Position numbers and translations under genes: made by a program
Shown here: one piece after another, positions 1-8,354 of the stretch
Layout of the letters: every line of letters begins with the position of its first letter
Position numbering within the stretch: position 1 is the stretch's first letter
Notes under the pieces: generated by a model
What the model was told of the DNA's origin: nothing
What the model saw: only the letters and a program-made list of their open reading frames with translations
Database searches by the model: none
Source of the DNA: Erysipelotrichaceae bacterium
Lineage (GTDB): Bacteria; Bacillota_I; Bacilli_A; RFN20; DUOF01
Length of the DNA: 64,000 bases
Reading direction: 5' to 3'
NCBI GenBank assembly: GCA_015058985.1
Contig: SVBH01000004.1
Span: 34,236-98,235 of the forward strand

Positions 1-97
1 TACAATCATCTCCATTTTTATTATTATACCACACTAAAATGTTTTTTCTTTTTTATTTTAGTAAATAATAATATAATAAGTAAAATGAGGTATCGAT

Positions 98-1222
98 ATG
101 AGTGAAGTAATTGTTAAAAAAGTAACAAATAAAAAGGAACTAAAGAAATTCATCAAATTTCCAAATCAATTGTATAAAGACAATCCTTTTTATGTTCCTG
201 AATTAATCAAAGATGAAATCAAATATTTTGATCGAGAAAAAAATCCTTCTTATGAATATTGTGAATCTATTGAAGCATTAGCTTACAAAGATAATAAAAT
301 CGTAGGAAGAATATGTGGATTAATAAATCATCAATACAATAAAAAAATTAACGCAAAACACCTTCGTTTTAATCACTTTGACTTTATTGATGATTACGAA
401 GTCAGCAAAGCTTTAATTGACTTCATTTCTAAATGGGGAAAAGAAAAAGGAATGACCCATTTTAATGGTCCTATTGGATGCACGGACTTAGATAAACAAG
501 GAATGCTAATTGAAGGATTTGATAAACTTGCAATCAACTTTACCTACTACAATTATCCTTATTATATTCAACACTTAGAAAAACTGAAATTTGTTAAAGA
601 TGTCGACTGGGTTGAATATTTAATTAATGTTCCTGAAAAGATGGACGAAAGACTAGCAAAAATATCCAATTTCTTATTAGAAAGACAAGGATTTAAATTA
701 CTAAAATTTAGAAACGCCAAAGAAGCAATGCCTACCATTATTGAAGCATTCAATGTATATAACGACGCCTTTGCTAAACTACATGGGACAGTAAGACTGC
801 CTGAAAGACAAGTTAAGCAATACATCAACGATTACATCTCTCTTGCTAACTTTGACTATCTTTCTTTTGTAGCAGACAAAGAAGGTAAAGTTAAAGGATT
901 TGCTTTTGTTGTTCCTTCTATTTCAAAAGCATTACAAAAAGCAAAAGGAAGATTATTTCCAACTGGATGGTTTCATTTACTAAAATCTTTAAAAGTCAAC
1001 GATACACTAGATATGTATTTAATTGCAGTCAACCCTGGCGATCAAGGATTAGGATTAAATGGAATTATGATGGCAGATATCTTAGGTGCCGCAATTAAAA
1101 ATGGAATAAAATACGCAGAAACAGGACCAGAACTTGAAGATAATAATGAAGTTCAAGCACAATGGAAAAACTTTGAAAGAAAAATCATTAGAAGAAGACG
1201 TTGTTGGATAAGGGAAATATAA
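98..1222 (+). CDS. GNAT-like N-acetyltransferase family protein
   Basis: 374-residue soluble protein resembling the large GNAT-type family often annotated only as N-acetyltransferase; substrate unknown. The N-terminal part (about 1-180) carries a conserved-looking FNGPIGCTDLDKQGML block at 122-137. The C-terminal part has a beta-strand then VNPGDQGLGLNGIM at 311-324, which looks like an acetyl-CoA pyrophosphate loop. TGPELEDNNEVQ at 342-353 is also typical of the family. The ATG at 98 has GAGG about 8 bases upstream and a TATAAT at 72-77. The gene ends one base before the next small gene, so the two are probably co-transcribed. Family level is fairly sure; the reaction is not. Confidence 0.6.
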   Translation: MSEVIVKKVTNKKELKKFIKFPNQLYKDNPFYVPELIKDEIKYFDREKNPSYEYCESIEALAYKDNKIVGRICGLINHQYNKKINAKHLRFNHFDFIDDYEVSKALIDFISKWGKEKGMTHFNGPIGCTDLDKQGMLIEGFDKLAINFTYYNYPYYIQHLEKLKFVKDVDWVEYLINVPEKMDERLAKISNFLLERQGFKLLKFRNAKEAMPTIIEAFNVYNDAFAKLHGTVRLPERQVKQYINDYISLANFDYLSFVADKEGKVKGFAFVVPSISKALQKAKGRLFPTGWFHLLKSLKVNDTLDMYLIAVNPGDQGLGLNGIMMADILGAAIKNGIKYAETGPELEDNNEVQAQWKNFERKIIRRRRCWIREI

Positions 1223-1223
1223 T

Positions 1224-1487
1224 ATGAATGATGCATTAAACATAAACTTAGCAATCGAATATTTAAAAGAAAAAGTAACTTTATTTACTATCATTGATAA
1301 AAATAAAATTTACTTCAAAGGAAATAAAGAAAAAGTTAGAGTATCCAACCCTAACTCAGCTTATACTATATCTTATGAAGAATTTAAAACTTTATACAAT
1401 AAACAAGAATTTTATATTTACACCGAGGAATCATTTGAAATAGATGCTTCAAGAGATGAAGAATATTATAAATGGAATCATAAATAA
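1224..1487 (+). CDS. Small hypothetical protein downstream of the GNAT gene
   Basis: 87 residues, hydrophilic, with no signal peptide or membrane segment and no family I recognise. It starts immediately after the GNAT stop codon. A gapless arrangement with a strong terminator right after it suggests it is the second gene of a two-gene transcript. It has several aromatic residues in its C-terminal half (YKWNHK at the end). Function unknown. Confidence 0.55.
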   Translation: MNDALNINLAIEYLKEKVTLFTIIDKNKIYFKGNKEKVRVSNPNSAYTISYEEFKTLYNKQEFYIYTEESFEIDASRDEEYYKWNHK

Positions 1488-1513
1488 AAAAGTAGATTGG
1501 ATCTACTTTTTTT
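1486..1513. terminator. Bidirectional intrinsic terminator
   Basis: AAAGTAGAT, a TGG loop, then ATCTACTTT: a 9-bp perfect stem with A-run on the left and T-run on the right. It serves the plus-strand GNAT pair and the convergent minus-strand 54-residue gene, whose stop codon lies in the stem. Confidence 0.8.
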
Positions 1514-1667
1514 CTTTATTCTCAATTCTTTCTAATAAATCTTTTGCTTTTTTTAAGTAAGCAAGATAAGATTCTCTATCATTTTTTCTTTCTGCAAACA
1601 GCATTTTCATTGCATAATATTGAAATTCTTCTTCTAGACTTTCAAATTTTTCTTTGTAAGTTTTCAT
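1503..1667 (-). CDS. Small charged helical protein (54 aa)
   Basis: This short ORF reads MKTYKEKFESLEEEF at its start and ends LLERIENKEKK then TAG. It begins one base after the stop of the upstream 533-residue gene, and its ribosome-binding site (GAGG) lies inside the 3' end of that gene, so translation is probably coupled. The peptide is almost entirely predicted helix, rich in Lys and Glu, possibly a coiled coil. No known family. The tight coupling to the HETNH protein makes a partner or inhibitor role conceivable, but that is inference. Confidence 0.6.
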   Translation of the reverse strand: MKTYKEKFESLEEEFQYYAMKMLFAERKNDRESYLAYLKKAKDLLERIENKEKK

Positions 1668-1668
1668 C

Positions 1669-3270
1669 TTATTTCCTCATCAACATACTTTCATACTTAT
1701 CCATTGAAGGAGATTGTAAAATATCAGAAAGTATTTCCTTAACATTTTCAGGTACATAATTTAATAAAGACTTATATACACTAATATTTTGCTCTGCATT
1801 TTTATCCTTCAAAGGATTAATTGATGATCGTATAATTCCCCCATAAGCATCCAAATCCAATTGACTTTTAGCCATTTCCATCTCATCAACTAACTCACGA
1901 GGACTCATTTTATGAACACCCTTTTCAAAAAATTGATACTTATATTTTAAAATTGGATAATCTTTATCAACAGACTTCATTACTTCTTCTGCTAGTTCAG
2001 GTTTTTCCATCATTGTAGATATGAAAGTTTGAAATAAAGATTCTAAATCAACTCTTTTAACATTGTCACCAATTATTCTAGTCATATCATGTCTAAATGT
2101 TTTTTCAAAGTTTAACTGATCTAAAACCTTAGATTCAACATCTGCTTTGGTATTAACAATTTGTTTTAAATACTCTGTTGGATTTGCTAAATTCATCAAC
2201 TTAAAATATTCAATTTGAGCTTTAAATTCAGCATCAAATTCAGGACTAAAACAAGCAATGTTACTACGATAATAACTATCATTTTGATAACGAAAAATGT
2301 ACATATGACGAATCAATTTATCCATCGCATATAAGTCAATATCAGGATCTTCTGCAATATTACAAGTTTTAATATTATGGTCTTGAATTGCGTGATTTGT
2401 TTCATGAGTACAATAAAAACCTAAATGAGATAAAGTATCCTTTCTAAACGATTTCTTATTTATAAAAGTTGTAATCTTATTATTCTTAGGATTCCAACTA
2501 GCATCAACCATATTGATACCCGCTTCAGGTATGTTATTCAAGTCAACAGAAACATAATCAATACCTTTATTATGTAAATCTGTTAAAGTTTTCGTTTTTA
2601 TTGAAGCTAAATACAACAAATCTTTACTTTTATCTCTATTAAAATAATTATCATTTTTTTCCTTCATAACAGGGTTATTCACTAACTCCACAGAGATTAG
2701 TTCATCAATAGAATTATATCCCATCTGATTAGCTAATTTTTGATCTATTCCTTCTACATAATTAGAAGAAAAAATCTCACTGAAAACTTGATTCATATTT
2801 TCTTCAATACCATGTTTTTGACAATATCCATCGATAAAATTGGAATCTTTCAAAACTGCACCAGGAACAATAGCAGCAGGTAAACCAAGTTCTAAAATTG
2901 TTTCTCTAAGTACTTTTCTTTCTTCATCATCTAACCAGTCATATTCTCTATTAATTCTTCGTAAAAAAGCTTGAAATGTATCATTAAGATTTTGTTCAAA
3001 ACTATCACCTTGCATTTTCTTTGCAAACATTCTTAAACAAAATGAATTAGTTACACGAAAAGCATTTTCAGGATTACCACTTATAAAAAATTCTTTCCCA
3101 CCAGGTAAAGAGGTAATATCAATTCCATTTTTATTAAGTTCTTTCAAAAAGTCATATAATTCATTTAAATATTCATTTCTACAATTTTCTAATGTCTTTA
3201 TTACATCAGGATCTTTAAGTTTTTCAGGGTTAGACAAAACTACATCTTTTAACGCTCTTATTTCTCCCAT
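1669..3270 (-). CDS. Zincin-like protein with HETNH motif
   Basis: 533 residues with no signal peptide, so probably cytoplasmic. The visible motif is HETNH at 289-293 (HExxH type) following a hydrophobic stretch. About 50 residues later SPEFDAEFKAQ (342-352) offers glutamates that could be a third zinc ligand. These features suggest a metallopeptidase fold of the gluzincin type. The rest, mostly helical and charged, matches nothing I recognise. It resembles in style, but not clearly in sequence, the HExxH paralogues at 39-44 kb. Catalysis and substrate are unproven, and the motif alone can occur by chance. Confidence 0.5.
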   Translation of the reverse strand: MGEIRALKDVVLSNPEKLKDPDVIKTLENCRNEYLNELYDFLKELNKNGIDITSLPGGKEFFISGNPENAFRVTNSFCLRMFAKKMQGDSFEQNLNDTFQAFLRRINREYDWLDDEERKVLRETILELGLPAAIVPGAVLKDSNFIDGYCQKHGIEENMNQVFSEIFSSNYVEGIDQKLANQMGYNSIDELISVELVNNPVMKEKNDNYFNRDKSKDLLYLASIKTKTLTDLHNKGIDYVSVDLNNIPEAGINMVDASWNPKNNKITTFINKKSFRKDTLSHLGFYCTHETNHAIQDHNIKTCNIAEDPDIDLYAMDKLIRHMYIFRYQNDSYYRSNIACFSPEFDAEFKAQIEYFKLMNLANPTEYLKQIVNTKADVESKVLDQLNFEKTFRHDMTRIIGDNVKRVDLESLFQTFISTMMEKPELAEEVMKSVDKDYPILKYKYQFFEKGVHKMSPRELVDEMEMAKSQLDLDAYGGIIRSSINPLKDKNAEQNISVYKSLLNYVPENVKEILSDILQSPSMDKYESMLMRK

Positions 3271-3389
3271 ATTACCCCTCCTAATAATTTAATTATACTT
3301 CTAAAACTAAACTTATTCTATAAAACATTACGAATTTATTTAAAACTTCATCAAAAATAACATATAATTAACAAAAAAGGAGGCATTAT

Positions 3390-3929
3390 ATGCTAAGAAA
3401 TGAAGTAGTACTAGTAGATGTAAACGACAATGAAATAAGAAGTGAAACAAAAGAAAATGCCCATAAACAACCATTATTACATCGAGCATTCTCAGTATTT
3501 ATTTATAACAGCAATAATGAAATATTAGTTCAAAAAAGAGCAGCTCATAAATACCATAGCTCTAACTTATGGGCTAATGCTTGTTGCTCCCACCCAAAAC
3601 AAAAAGAAGACGTCAAAGAAAGTGCTAATGAAAGACTAAAAGATGAAGTTGGAATAGAGACAGAAATTGAAGAACTATTTTCTTTTACCTATCTTAATAA
3701 ATTCAATGACAATTTATACGAATACGAATACGATCACGTTTTCCTAGGAAAATATGATGGGGAAATCATTCTTAATGAAGAAGAAGCAAGTGAAACCAAA
3801 TGGATTAGTCTTGATGAACTCGAACAAGATTTAACCTTCAACCCTTTAAAATACGCTTCTTGGTTCATCATATGTGCTCCAAAAGTTATTCAACATTTAA
3901 AAAATCACTCAACGAGTGATTTAATTTAG
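3390..3929 (+). CDS. idi: Isopentenyl-diphosphate delta-isomerase, type 1
   Basis: 179-residue Nudix-fold isomerase that interconverts IPP and DMAPP for isoprenoid synthesis in the cytoplasm. The catalytic cysteine is C66 in ANACCSHP, aligning with the E. coli CGHP motif. The catalytic glutamates are in YEYEYDHVF (E111 and E113). A Nudix-like helix follows the Cys motif (about 70-90). An AAGGAGG site precedes the ATG. Low-GC Gram-positives more often carry the flavin-dependent type 2 enzyme, so the type 1 form is notable. The last codons overlap the convergent TspO gene and form part of a hairpin. Confidence 0.9.
   Translation: MLRNEVVLVDVNDNEIRSETKENAHKQPLLHRAFSVFIYNSNNEILVQKRAAHKYHSSNLWANACCSHPKQKEDVKESANERLKDEVGIETEIEELFSFTYLNKFNDNLYEYEYDHVFLGKYDGEIILNEEEASETKWISLDELEQDLTFNPLKYASWFIICAPKVIQHLKNHSTSDLI
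3899..3922 (-). terminator. Terminator of the TspO gene, inside the idi 3' end
   Basis: AAATCACTC, AAC loop, GAGTGATTT. Read on the minus strand the stem is followed by a run of six T. It lies inside the final codons of idi, so the bases encode Idi residues and a terminator at once. On the plus strand the T-run is weaker. Confidence 0.65.
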
Positions 3930-4385
3930 AATCCAACAAGCTAAATTCAAAGTAGTAGCAATACTTAACCATAAAGGATAAATGCAAAGTATATAACTAT
4001 AAACTTCACTTGATTTACATATTTCTTTTAACAACAATACACTTAGAATTAAATTCAAAATAATAACAACTAACCCCATAAATAAACCATTTAATGTAAA
4101 AAAGACTAAACACCATAATACATTCAAAATACCATTTATGATTAAAAGTGTTATTATTTTTTTATTGCTTTTCTCCTTTCTAACTAAGTGAATAGTATAA
4201 AAAATAAATACAGTGTAAATAATTGTCCACATTATAGGTATAAAAGCATTAGGAATCCATTCAGAAGGCCTTTGCAATGTTTCATACCAAGCCATACCAT
4301 TATCTACAAAAATCCAACCTAATAAAGCTACTAACAGTATCCCAAAAATAGGAATACCATAATCTAATAACTTTTCTCTATTCAT
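3921..4385 (-). CDS. tspO: TspO/MBR family membrane protein
   Basis: 154-residue integral membrane protein with five predicted helices, the family's usual number and length. Recognisable family features are RPSEWIPNAFIPIMWTIIY (39-57), NVLWCLVFF (88-96) and YPLWLSIATTLN (136-147). TspO proteins bind tetrapyrroles or other hydrophobic ligands and act as stress or signalling modulators; the role here is unknown. It is convergent with idi and overlaps it by nine bases. Family call is fairly secure. Confidence 0.8.
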   Translation of the reverse strand: MNREKLLDYGIPIFGILLVALLGWIFVDNGMAWYETLQRPSEWIPNAFIPIMWTIIYTVFIFYTIHLVRKEKSNKKIITLLIINGILNVLWCLVFFTLNGLFMGLVVIILNLILSVLLLKEICKSSEVYSYILCIYPLWLSIATTLNLACWILN

Positions 4386-4500
4386 ATTAATATTTTATGT
4401 AAAAAATCATAAATTATACATTTATATTTTCCACATTATAACTCTCCATAAATCACACTCTTTTATCACTATGATAAACTTTTAAATAGGAAGTGAAATT

Positions 4501-5079
4501 ATGAAAAAAGTATTCTTGTTTTTATATCCAATAAACGAATATTTCCAATTCTATAAATATTATGAAACCCAATATCAAAATCCCTTAGAAATATTAAATC
4601 AATCAATTAATCAAAGATATCGCAATAAAGGATATGAAGTTGTCTTTGCTCTTTTTCCTGATACTAATCTATATGGTATAAACAAGCATGAACAAGACCA
4701 AATAATTTACACTGATATCACATTAGAAAGTTTCATAACTAATCCTGTTCCTGTTTATCCAAACGAACAAAAACTAATAAATCAAATAGGTAATTTCAAT
4801 AAAATCGTCCTAGCAGGATTTCATGAAACAGATTGTGTTAAAAGGGTTGCCCAATATTGCTATCAGCAAGGATATGATACCCTAATAGATATTGATCTTA
4901 CAGATAATTTTTTCGTTTTAGCAAAAGACACCAACTATTTTAAAATTGATGAATATAATCCAATAAAACTTAAAGAACACTTATTATCAAAAGATCCAAG
5001 TGCTAAAAGACTTCTAACAAGAAAATACCAACACCCAATGTACAATATGAATATAGGAAACAAATACAAAAAGAAATAA
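4501..5079 (+). CDS. Hypothetical protein, possibly isochorismatase-fold
   Basis: 192 residues, soluble. The segment KIVLAGFHETDCVKRVAQYC (101-120) looks like the core of cysteine hydrolases (Gly-X-X-T-X-X-C-V followed by a helix), with C112 in the nucleophile position, and DTLIDIDLTDNF follows as expected for that fold. However, the N-terminal Asp motif of active isochorismatase-type enzymes is not visible; the strand reads KKVFLFLYPINEYF instead. It may be a degenerate relative or an unrelated protein. AGGAAGTG precedes the start. It stands alone on the plus strand. Confidence 0.4.
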   Translation: MKKVFLFLYPINEYFQFYKYYETQYQNPLEILNQSINQRYRNKGYEVVFALFPDTNLYGINKHEQDQIIYTDITLESFITNPVPVYPNEQKLINQIGNFNKIVLAGFHETDCVKRVAQYCYQQGYDTLIDIDLTDNFFVLAKDTNYFKIDEYNPIKLKEHLLSKDPSAKRLLTRKYQHPMYNMNIGNKYKKK

Positions 5080-5207
5080 CAAATCTTTTTTTGTTGCTCA
5101 AACTCAAACATATTTGATTTAATTCTATTGGATTACTTTTATTATCTATCTAAAATTTCTGTGTATATATAAAATATCTATATAAAATTCCAACTAGATG
5201 GTATAAC

Positions 5208-5234
5208 AAAAAAACACCTTAATAACAAGGTGTT
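5208..5234 (-). terminator. Terminator downstream of tRNA-Glu(CUC)
   Basis: On the minus strand AACACCTT, GTTATT loop, AAGGTGTT then seven T: an intrinsic terminator 13 bases after the tRNA. Confidence 0.8.
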
Positions 5235-5246
5235 CTATTTTTTATT

Positions 5247-5323
5247 TGGTGACCTGTACGGGATTCGAACCCGTGAATGCATCCTTGAGAGGGATGTGAG
5301 TTAAGCCACTTCTCCAACAGGCC
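5247..5323 (-). tRNA. tRNA-Glu (CUC)
   Basis: Cloverleaf on the minus strand with encoded CCA. Acceptor GGCCTGT pairs with ACAGGTC. The anticodon stem is CATCC/GGATG with loop CTCTCAA, giving anticodon CTC. The T arm has GGTTCGAATCC. It differs from the tRNA-Glu(UUC) at 10857-10933 at only three positions, one of them the anticodon wobble base, so it looks like a duplicated and shifted copy. It has its own promoter and terminator. Confidence 0.9.
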
Positions 5324-5338
5324 AAGTCAACATTAATA

Positions 5339-5367
5339 AATATATATTAATAATAATTTTTTTTCAA
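5339..5367 (-). promoter_or_regulatory. Sigma-A promoter of tRNA-Glu(CUC)
   Basis: -35 TTGAAA (5362-5367), 17-base AT-rich spacer, -10 TATATT (5339-5344), about 15 bases upstream of the mature tRNA end. Confidence 0.65.
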
Positions 5368-5432
5368 GTAAAAGAAAACTGTTTCTAAGTTTATGTTTAT
5401 ATGCTAAAATCGAATCAGAAGGAAGTGATTTT

Positions 5433-5792
5433 ATGCGTTTAATTAAATTAGCATTAGTTTTATTAATTTCTTATTTTATTTTAGCTTATTATAATATTTT
5501 TAGTGTTGAACACGGTTTTATGAAAAAGGAAGCTAATTTTGAATTTTTTGATGTTCTTAAATTAGATGATGTAGAATCATTTAAAAATCCATTTAAGGAT
5601 GATAAATACATTGTAACTTTTGAAATTAAAGATAAAGTTTATTATTCTACGGTTACTGAAGATGAACTAGAAGCATTAGATGTTTCTCTTGCATTCATTG
5701 ATGAAGAAGTAGAACATAAATCACTAGTCCCTGCGATAGTTGGTGCAGTAGGAATAGTGGTTGTTATCTTATTTGTAAGAAAAAGAAGGTAG
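5433..5792 (+). CDS. Small bitopic membrane protein, hypothetical
   Basis: 119 residues with a hydrophobic N-terminal segment (about 3-20) and a second near the C-terminus (about 98-115, ending VRKRR). Between them is an acidic, mostly soluble domain. The N-terminal segment could be a signal anchor and the C-terminal one a stop-transfer helix, putting the middle domain outside the membrane. AGAAGGAAGTG precedes the ATG. No family recognised. Confidence 0.55.
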   Translation: MRLIKLALVLLISYFILAYYNIFSVEHGFMKKEANFEFFDVLKLDDVESFKNPFKDDKYIVTFEIKDKVYYSTVTEDELEALDVSLAFIDEEVEHKSLVPAIVGAVGIVVVILFVRKRR

Positions 5793-5812
5793 TCTCTACC
5801 TTCTTTTTTTAT
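5782..5812. terminator. Bidirectional intrinsic terminator
   Basis: AAAGAAGGTAG, TCT loop, CTACCTTCTTT followed by T's. It overlaps the last codons of the plus-strand membrane protein and lies at the 3' end of the convergent ZIP transporter. Confidence 0.8.
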
Positions 5813-6597
5813 CCCAATGTTATTTCTAGTATCATCATAACTATAAATCCTAACATAAAGCCCCAACTACCAAAGTGAGAATCTGATGATAGTTTTGCAT
5901 CTGGGATTAAATCTTCGATTGTAACAAAGATCATTGCTCCTGCGGCAAAAGCCAACATCCAAGGCATAATTGATGATAAAAGATTTGCTACTAGTAATCC
6001 TACTACAGCAAATAAAGGTTCAACTATGGCACTTAAACTGCCCAAGACAAACGCTTTATTTTTACTTCCAGTTTCTTCTTGTAAAGGTAAAGCAATAGCA
6101 ATTCCTTCTGGAAAGTTTTGGATAGCAATACCAATTGCTAAACTTAAAGCAGATAAATAAGCTGATAATGTTCCTATTTGCATCGCACTTGAAAAAGCTA
6201 TACCTACTGCTAAACCTTCTGGAATATTATGAATCGTTACTGCTAAAAATAGTTTTTTAGCCTTACTTAAATGATTCTTTGGTCCTTCTTCCATCATTTG
6301 ATTTTTATGAATATGAGGAACAAGTTTATCCATGACCACTAATAGTAATGCTCCTAAAATAATTCCTACTGTAATAGGAACAAAACTCCAATTACCCCAA
6401 GAGGCAGAATCCTCTATAGCAGGAATAATAAGGCCAAATACTCCGGCAGCAATCATCACTCCTGCTGCAAATCCTAAAATAGAGGAATTAACTTTTGGAT
6501 GTAATTTTCCTTTGAAAAAATAAACACATAGACTACCTAAAGCAGTAGATAAAAATGTAATAAATATTCCTATTATTAAGATCAATGTTTTACTCAT
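5809..6597 (-). CDS. ZIP family divalent metal transporter
   Basis: 262-residue, eight-helix membrane protein that should import zinc or another divalent cation. The two signature helices carry HNIPEG (123-128) and QNFPEG (160-165), the metal path of ZIP transporters. A His-containing loop (PHIHKN, 94-99) lies between helices 3 and 4. The strong site AAGGAGG precedes the ATG. It lies downstream of gltX but a terminator separates them, so it probably has its own promoter within 50 bases. No metal-responsive operator is evident. Confidence 0.85.
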   Translation of the reverse strand: MSKTLILIIGIFITFLSTALGSLCVYFFKGKLHPKVNSSILGFAAGVMIAAGVFGLIIPAIEDSASWGNWSFVPITVGIILGALLLVVMDKLVPHIHKNQMMEEGPKNHLSKAKKLFLAVTIHNIPEGLAVGIAFSSAMQIGTLSAYLSALSLAIGIAIQNFPEGIAIALPLQEETGSKNKAFVLGSLSAIVEPLFAVVGLLVANLLSSIMPWMLAFAAGAMIFVTIEDLIPDAKLSSDSHFGSWGFMLGFIVMMILEITLG

Positions 6598-6613
6598 AAT
6601 AATCCTCCTTTTT

Positions 6614-6640
6614 AAAAAAGTATTCTATCACTAGAATACT
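6614..6640 (-). terminator. Terminator downstream of gltX
   Basis: On the minus strand AGTATTCTA, GTGA loop, TAGAATACT then TTTTT; 9-bp perfect stem. Confidence 0.8.
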
Positions 6641-6646
6641 CTTAAA

Positions 6647-8311
6647 TTATAACTTATTAATTACCTTATTTATTCTTTCAGTGTATCCTTTTACACCTAA
6701 GATTTTTAAGATAAAATATAGATTTGGAGTTTGTTTTCTAGTAGTAATGGCAATTCTTATGATTTCTGCGACATCTCCAATATGTCCTTTAAATGCTTCT
6801 TTGTTTTTCTTATATTCTTTAACATTAGCAGCAAAACCACAAGAAGAGGCAATTTCTTTTAAGTTAGCAAACCAATTCTCTTCATCTAAATCCATATTGT
6901 TTTTAGCAATAAAAGTATTTAAGACATTCTTAATATCTTCTTTGGCAATATTTGGATTCCAAGGTAATTCGTTATTTAACATCTCATTATAGTAATCATC
7001 ATAGAAGAACTTAATAGACTCTTTGATATCACCATATTTTTCATAGTCTTTACGAGGATTTTCTTTTTCCCTTTCAATATTCATAATAGATTTGAAATAT
7101 TCGAAATCTCTTTCAATTAATCCTTGTAATTCTTTGTCAAATTTCTTAGACCACTCATAAGTCTTTTCACTTATTTCTTGAGAATTCATTCTACTTAAGA
7201 CTTCTTTACAAATAAAACTTACTTTACCCATATCAAATAAAGCTCCATCTAAGCTCATCTTATCAAATCTAAATGGGAAATCAAAAATAGAAAGGTTTTT
7301 GTTTTCTTCTCTCCATTCCTCAAAGTTAGAGTTTACAACAGTCATTAAATATTCTAAGAAACCTTCAGTAGGATAACCTGCTTCAATAAAGAATGATGTA
7401 GCAGCTTCTTTGTCTTTTCTTTTAGAAAGTTTTCTTCTAGTACCATTTTCATCAATCTTCATAATAACAGGTAGATGACAATAAGCAGGCGCTTCCCAAC
7501 CTAATGTTTGGAAAAGTTGTAAGTGAATAGGTAAACTTGGTAACCATTCTTCTCCTCTTATAACATGAGTTGTACCCATGAAATGATCATCAACTAAGTG
7601 AGCAAAGTGATATGTTGGTAATCCATCACTTTTACAAATAACGATATCTTGATCATTTTCAGTGATATCTACTTGTCCTTTGATTTCATCATATGCTTTA
7701 TATTTATTTTTTTCATTTCCTTCAGATTTAAATCTAATAACATAAGGTTTTCCCTCTTTTATCAATTTAATTGCTTCCTCAGGGCTAAAATGATGGTATT
7801 TTGCATAGATTCCATAGTAACCTGGTCTTACTTTATTAACTTCTTGAACTTTTCTTAACTCAGTTAATTCTTCTTCAGTGCAAAAGCAAGGATAAGCTTT
7901 ATTTCTTCTAATCATTTCTTTTAAAACAATATCATAGATTTCTTTTCTTTTAGATTGAACATAAGGTCCATATATACCTTTTTCTTCGTCTCCAAAATAA
8001 CCTTCATCATTAACTAAACCAAAAACTTTTAATTGCTCAATTAAATCCTTACCAGAACCTTCAATCTCTCTTTTTTGATCTGTATCTTCAAGTCTTATAT
8101 AGAAAACACCATTACTTTGTTTAGCAGCAATGTAATCTACTAAAGTTACAAATAAAGATCCAGTATGCAAAAAACCAGTAGGAGAAGGAGCAAATCTAGT
8201 TACTCTTTGACTCTTATCTATATTTCTAACAGGATATCTTTTTTCTAAATCCTCTAAAGTTTCAATAACATTAGGGAATATTAAATCAGCTAATTCATTA
8301 TATTTATCCAT
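6647..8311 (-). CDS. gltX: Glutamate--tRNA ligase
   Basis: 554-residue class I aminoacyl-tRNA synthetase that charges tRNA-Glu (and possibly tRNA-Gln where GatCAB is used). The HIGH-type motif is PSPTGFLHTG (42-51) and the KMSKS-type motif KLSKR (294-298). Two acidic-binding features, RLEDTDQKR (73-81) and IRGEEWLPS (251-259), also fit. It is longer than the usual 470-490 residues, mainly in the C-terminal anticodon-binding part. It follows the Na/Pi symporter gene by 39 bases with an inverted repeat in between. Confidence 0.93.
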   Translation of the reverse strand: MDKYNELADLIFPNVIETLEDLEKRYPVRNIDKSQRVTRFAPSPTGFLHTGSLFVTLVDYIAAKQSNGVFYIRLEDTDQKREIEGSGKDLIEQLKVFGLVNDEGYFGDEEKGIYGPYVQSKRKEIYDIVLKEMIRRNKAYPCFCTEEELTELRKVQEVNKVRPGYYGIYAKYHHFSPEEAIKLIKEGKPYVIRFKSEGNEKNKYKAYDEIKGQVDITENDQDIVICKSDGLPTYHFAHLVDDHFMGTTHVIRGEEWLPSLPIHLQLFQTLGWEAPAYCHLPVIMKIDENGTRRKLSKRKDKEAATSFFIEAGYPTEGFLEYLMTVVNSNFEEWREENKNLSIFDFPFRFDKMSLDGALFDMGKVSFICKEVLSRMNSQEISEKTYEWSKKFDKELQGLIERDFEYFKSIMNIEREKENPRKDYEKYGDIKESIKFFYDDYYNEMLNNELPWNPNIAKEDIKNVLNTFIAKNNMDLDEENWFANLKEIASSCGFAANVKEYKKNKEAFKGHIGDVAEIIRIAITTRKQTPNLYFILKILGVKGYTERINKVINKL

Positions 8312-8332
8312 TTTCTAACCTCTTTTCGTTCG

Positions 8333-8354
8333 TTAATTAGTATACACTAATTAA
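8333..8354. repeat. 9-bp perfect inverted repeat upstream of gltX
   Basis: TTAATTAGT, ATAC centre, ACTAATTAA. It spans the end of the Na/Pi symporter gene and the gltX 5' region. There is no T-run after it in either direction, so an operator or mRNA-structure role is as likely as termination. Confidence 0.45.

Noticed and set aside
1-15. Minus-strand ATG codons at the left edge that could start an outward gene
   Set aside because: Only 2-4 codons are visible and no convincing ribosome-binding site precedes them, so no gene is called.
1544-1759. 71-codon plus-strand ORF
   Set aside because: It lies antisense to the 54-residue minus-strand gene and the 3' end of the HETNH gene, which have ribosome-binding signals; it does not.
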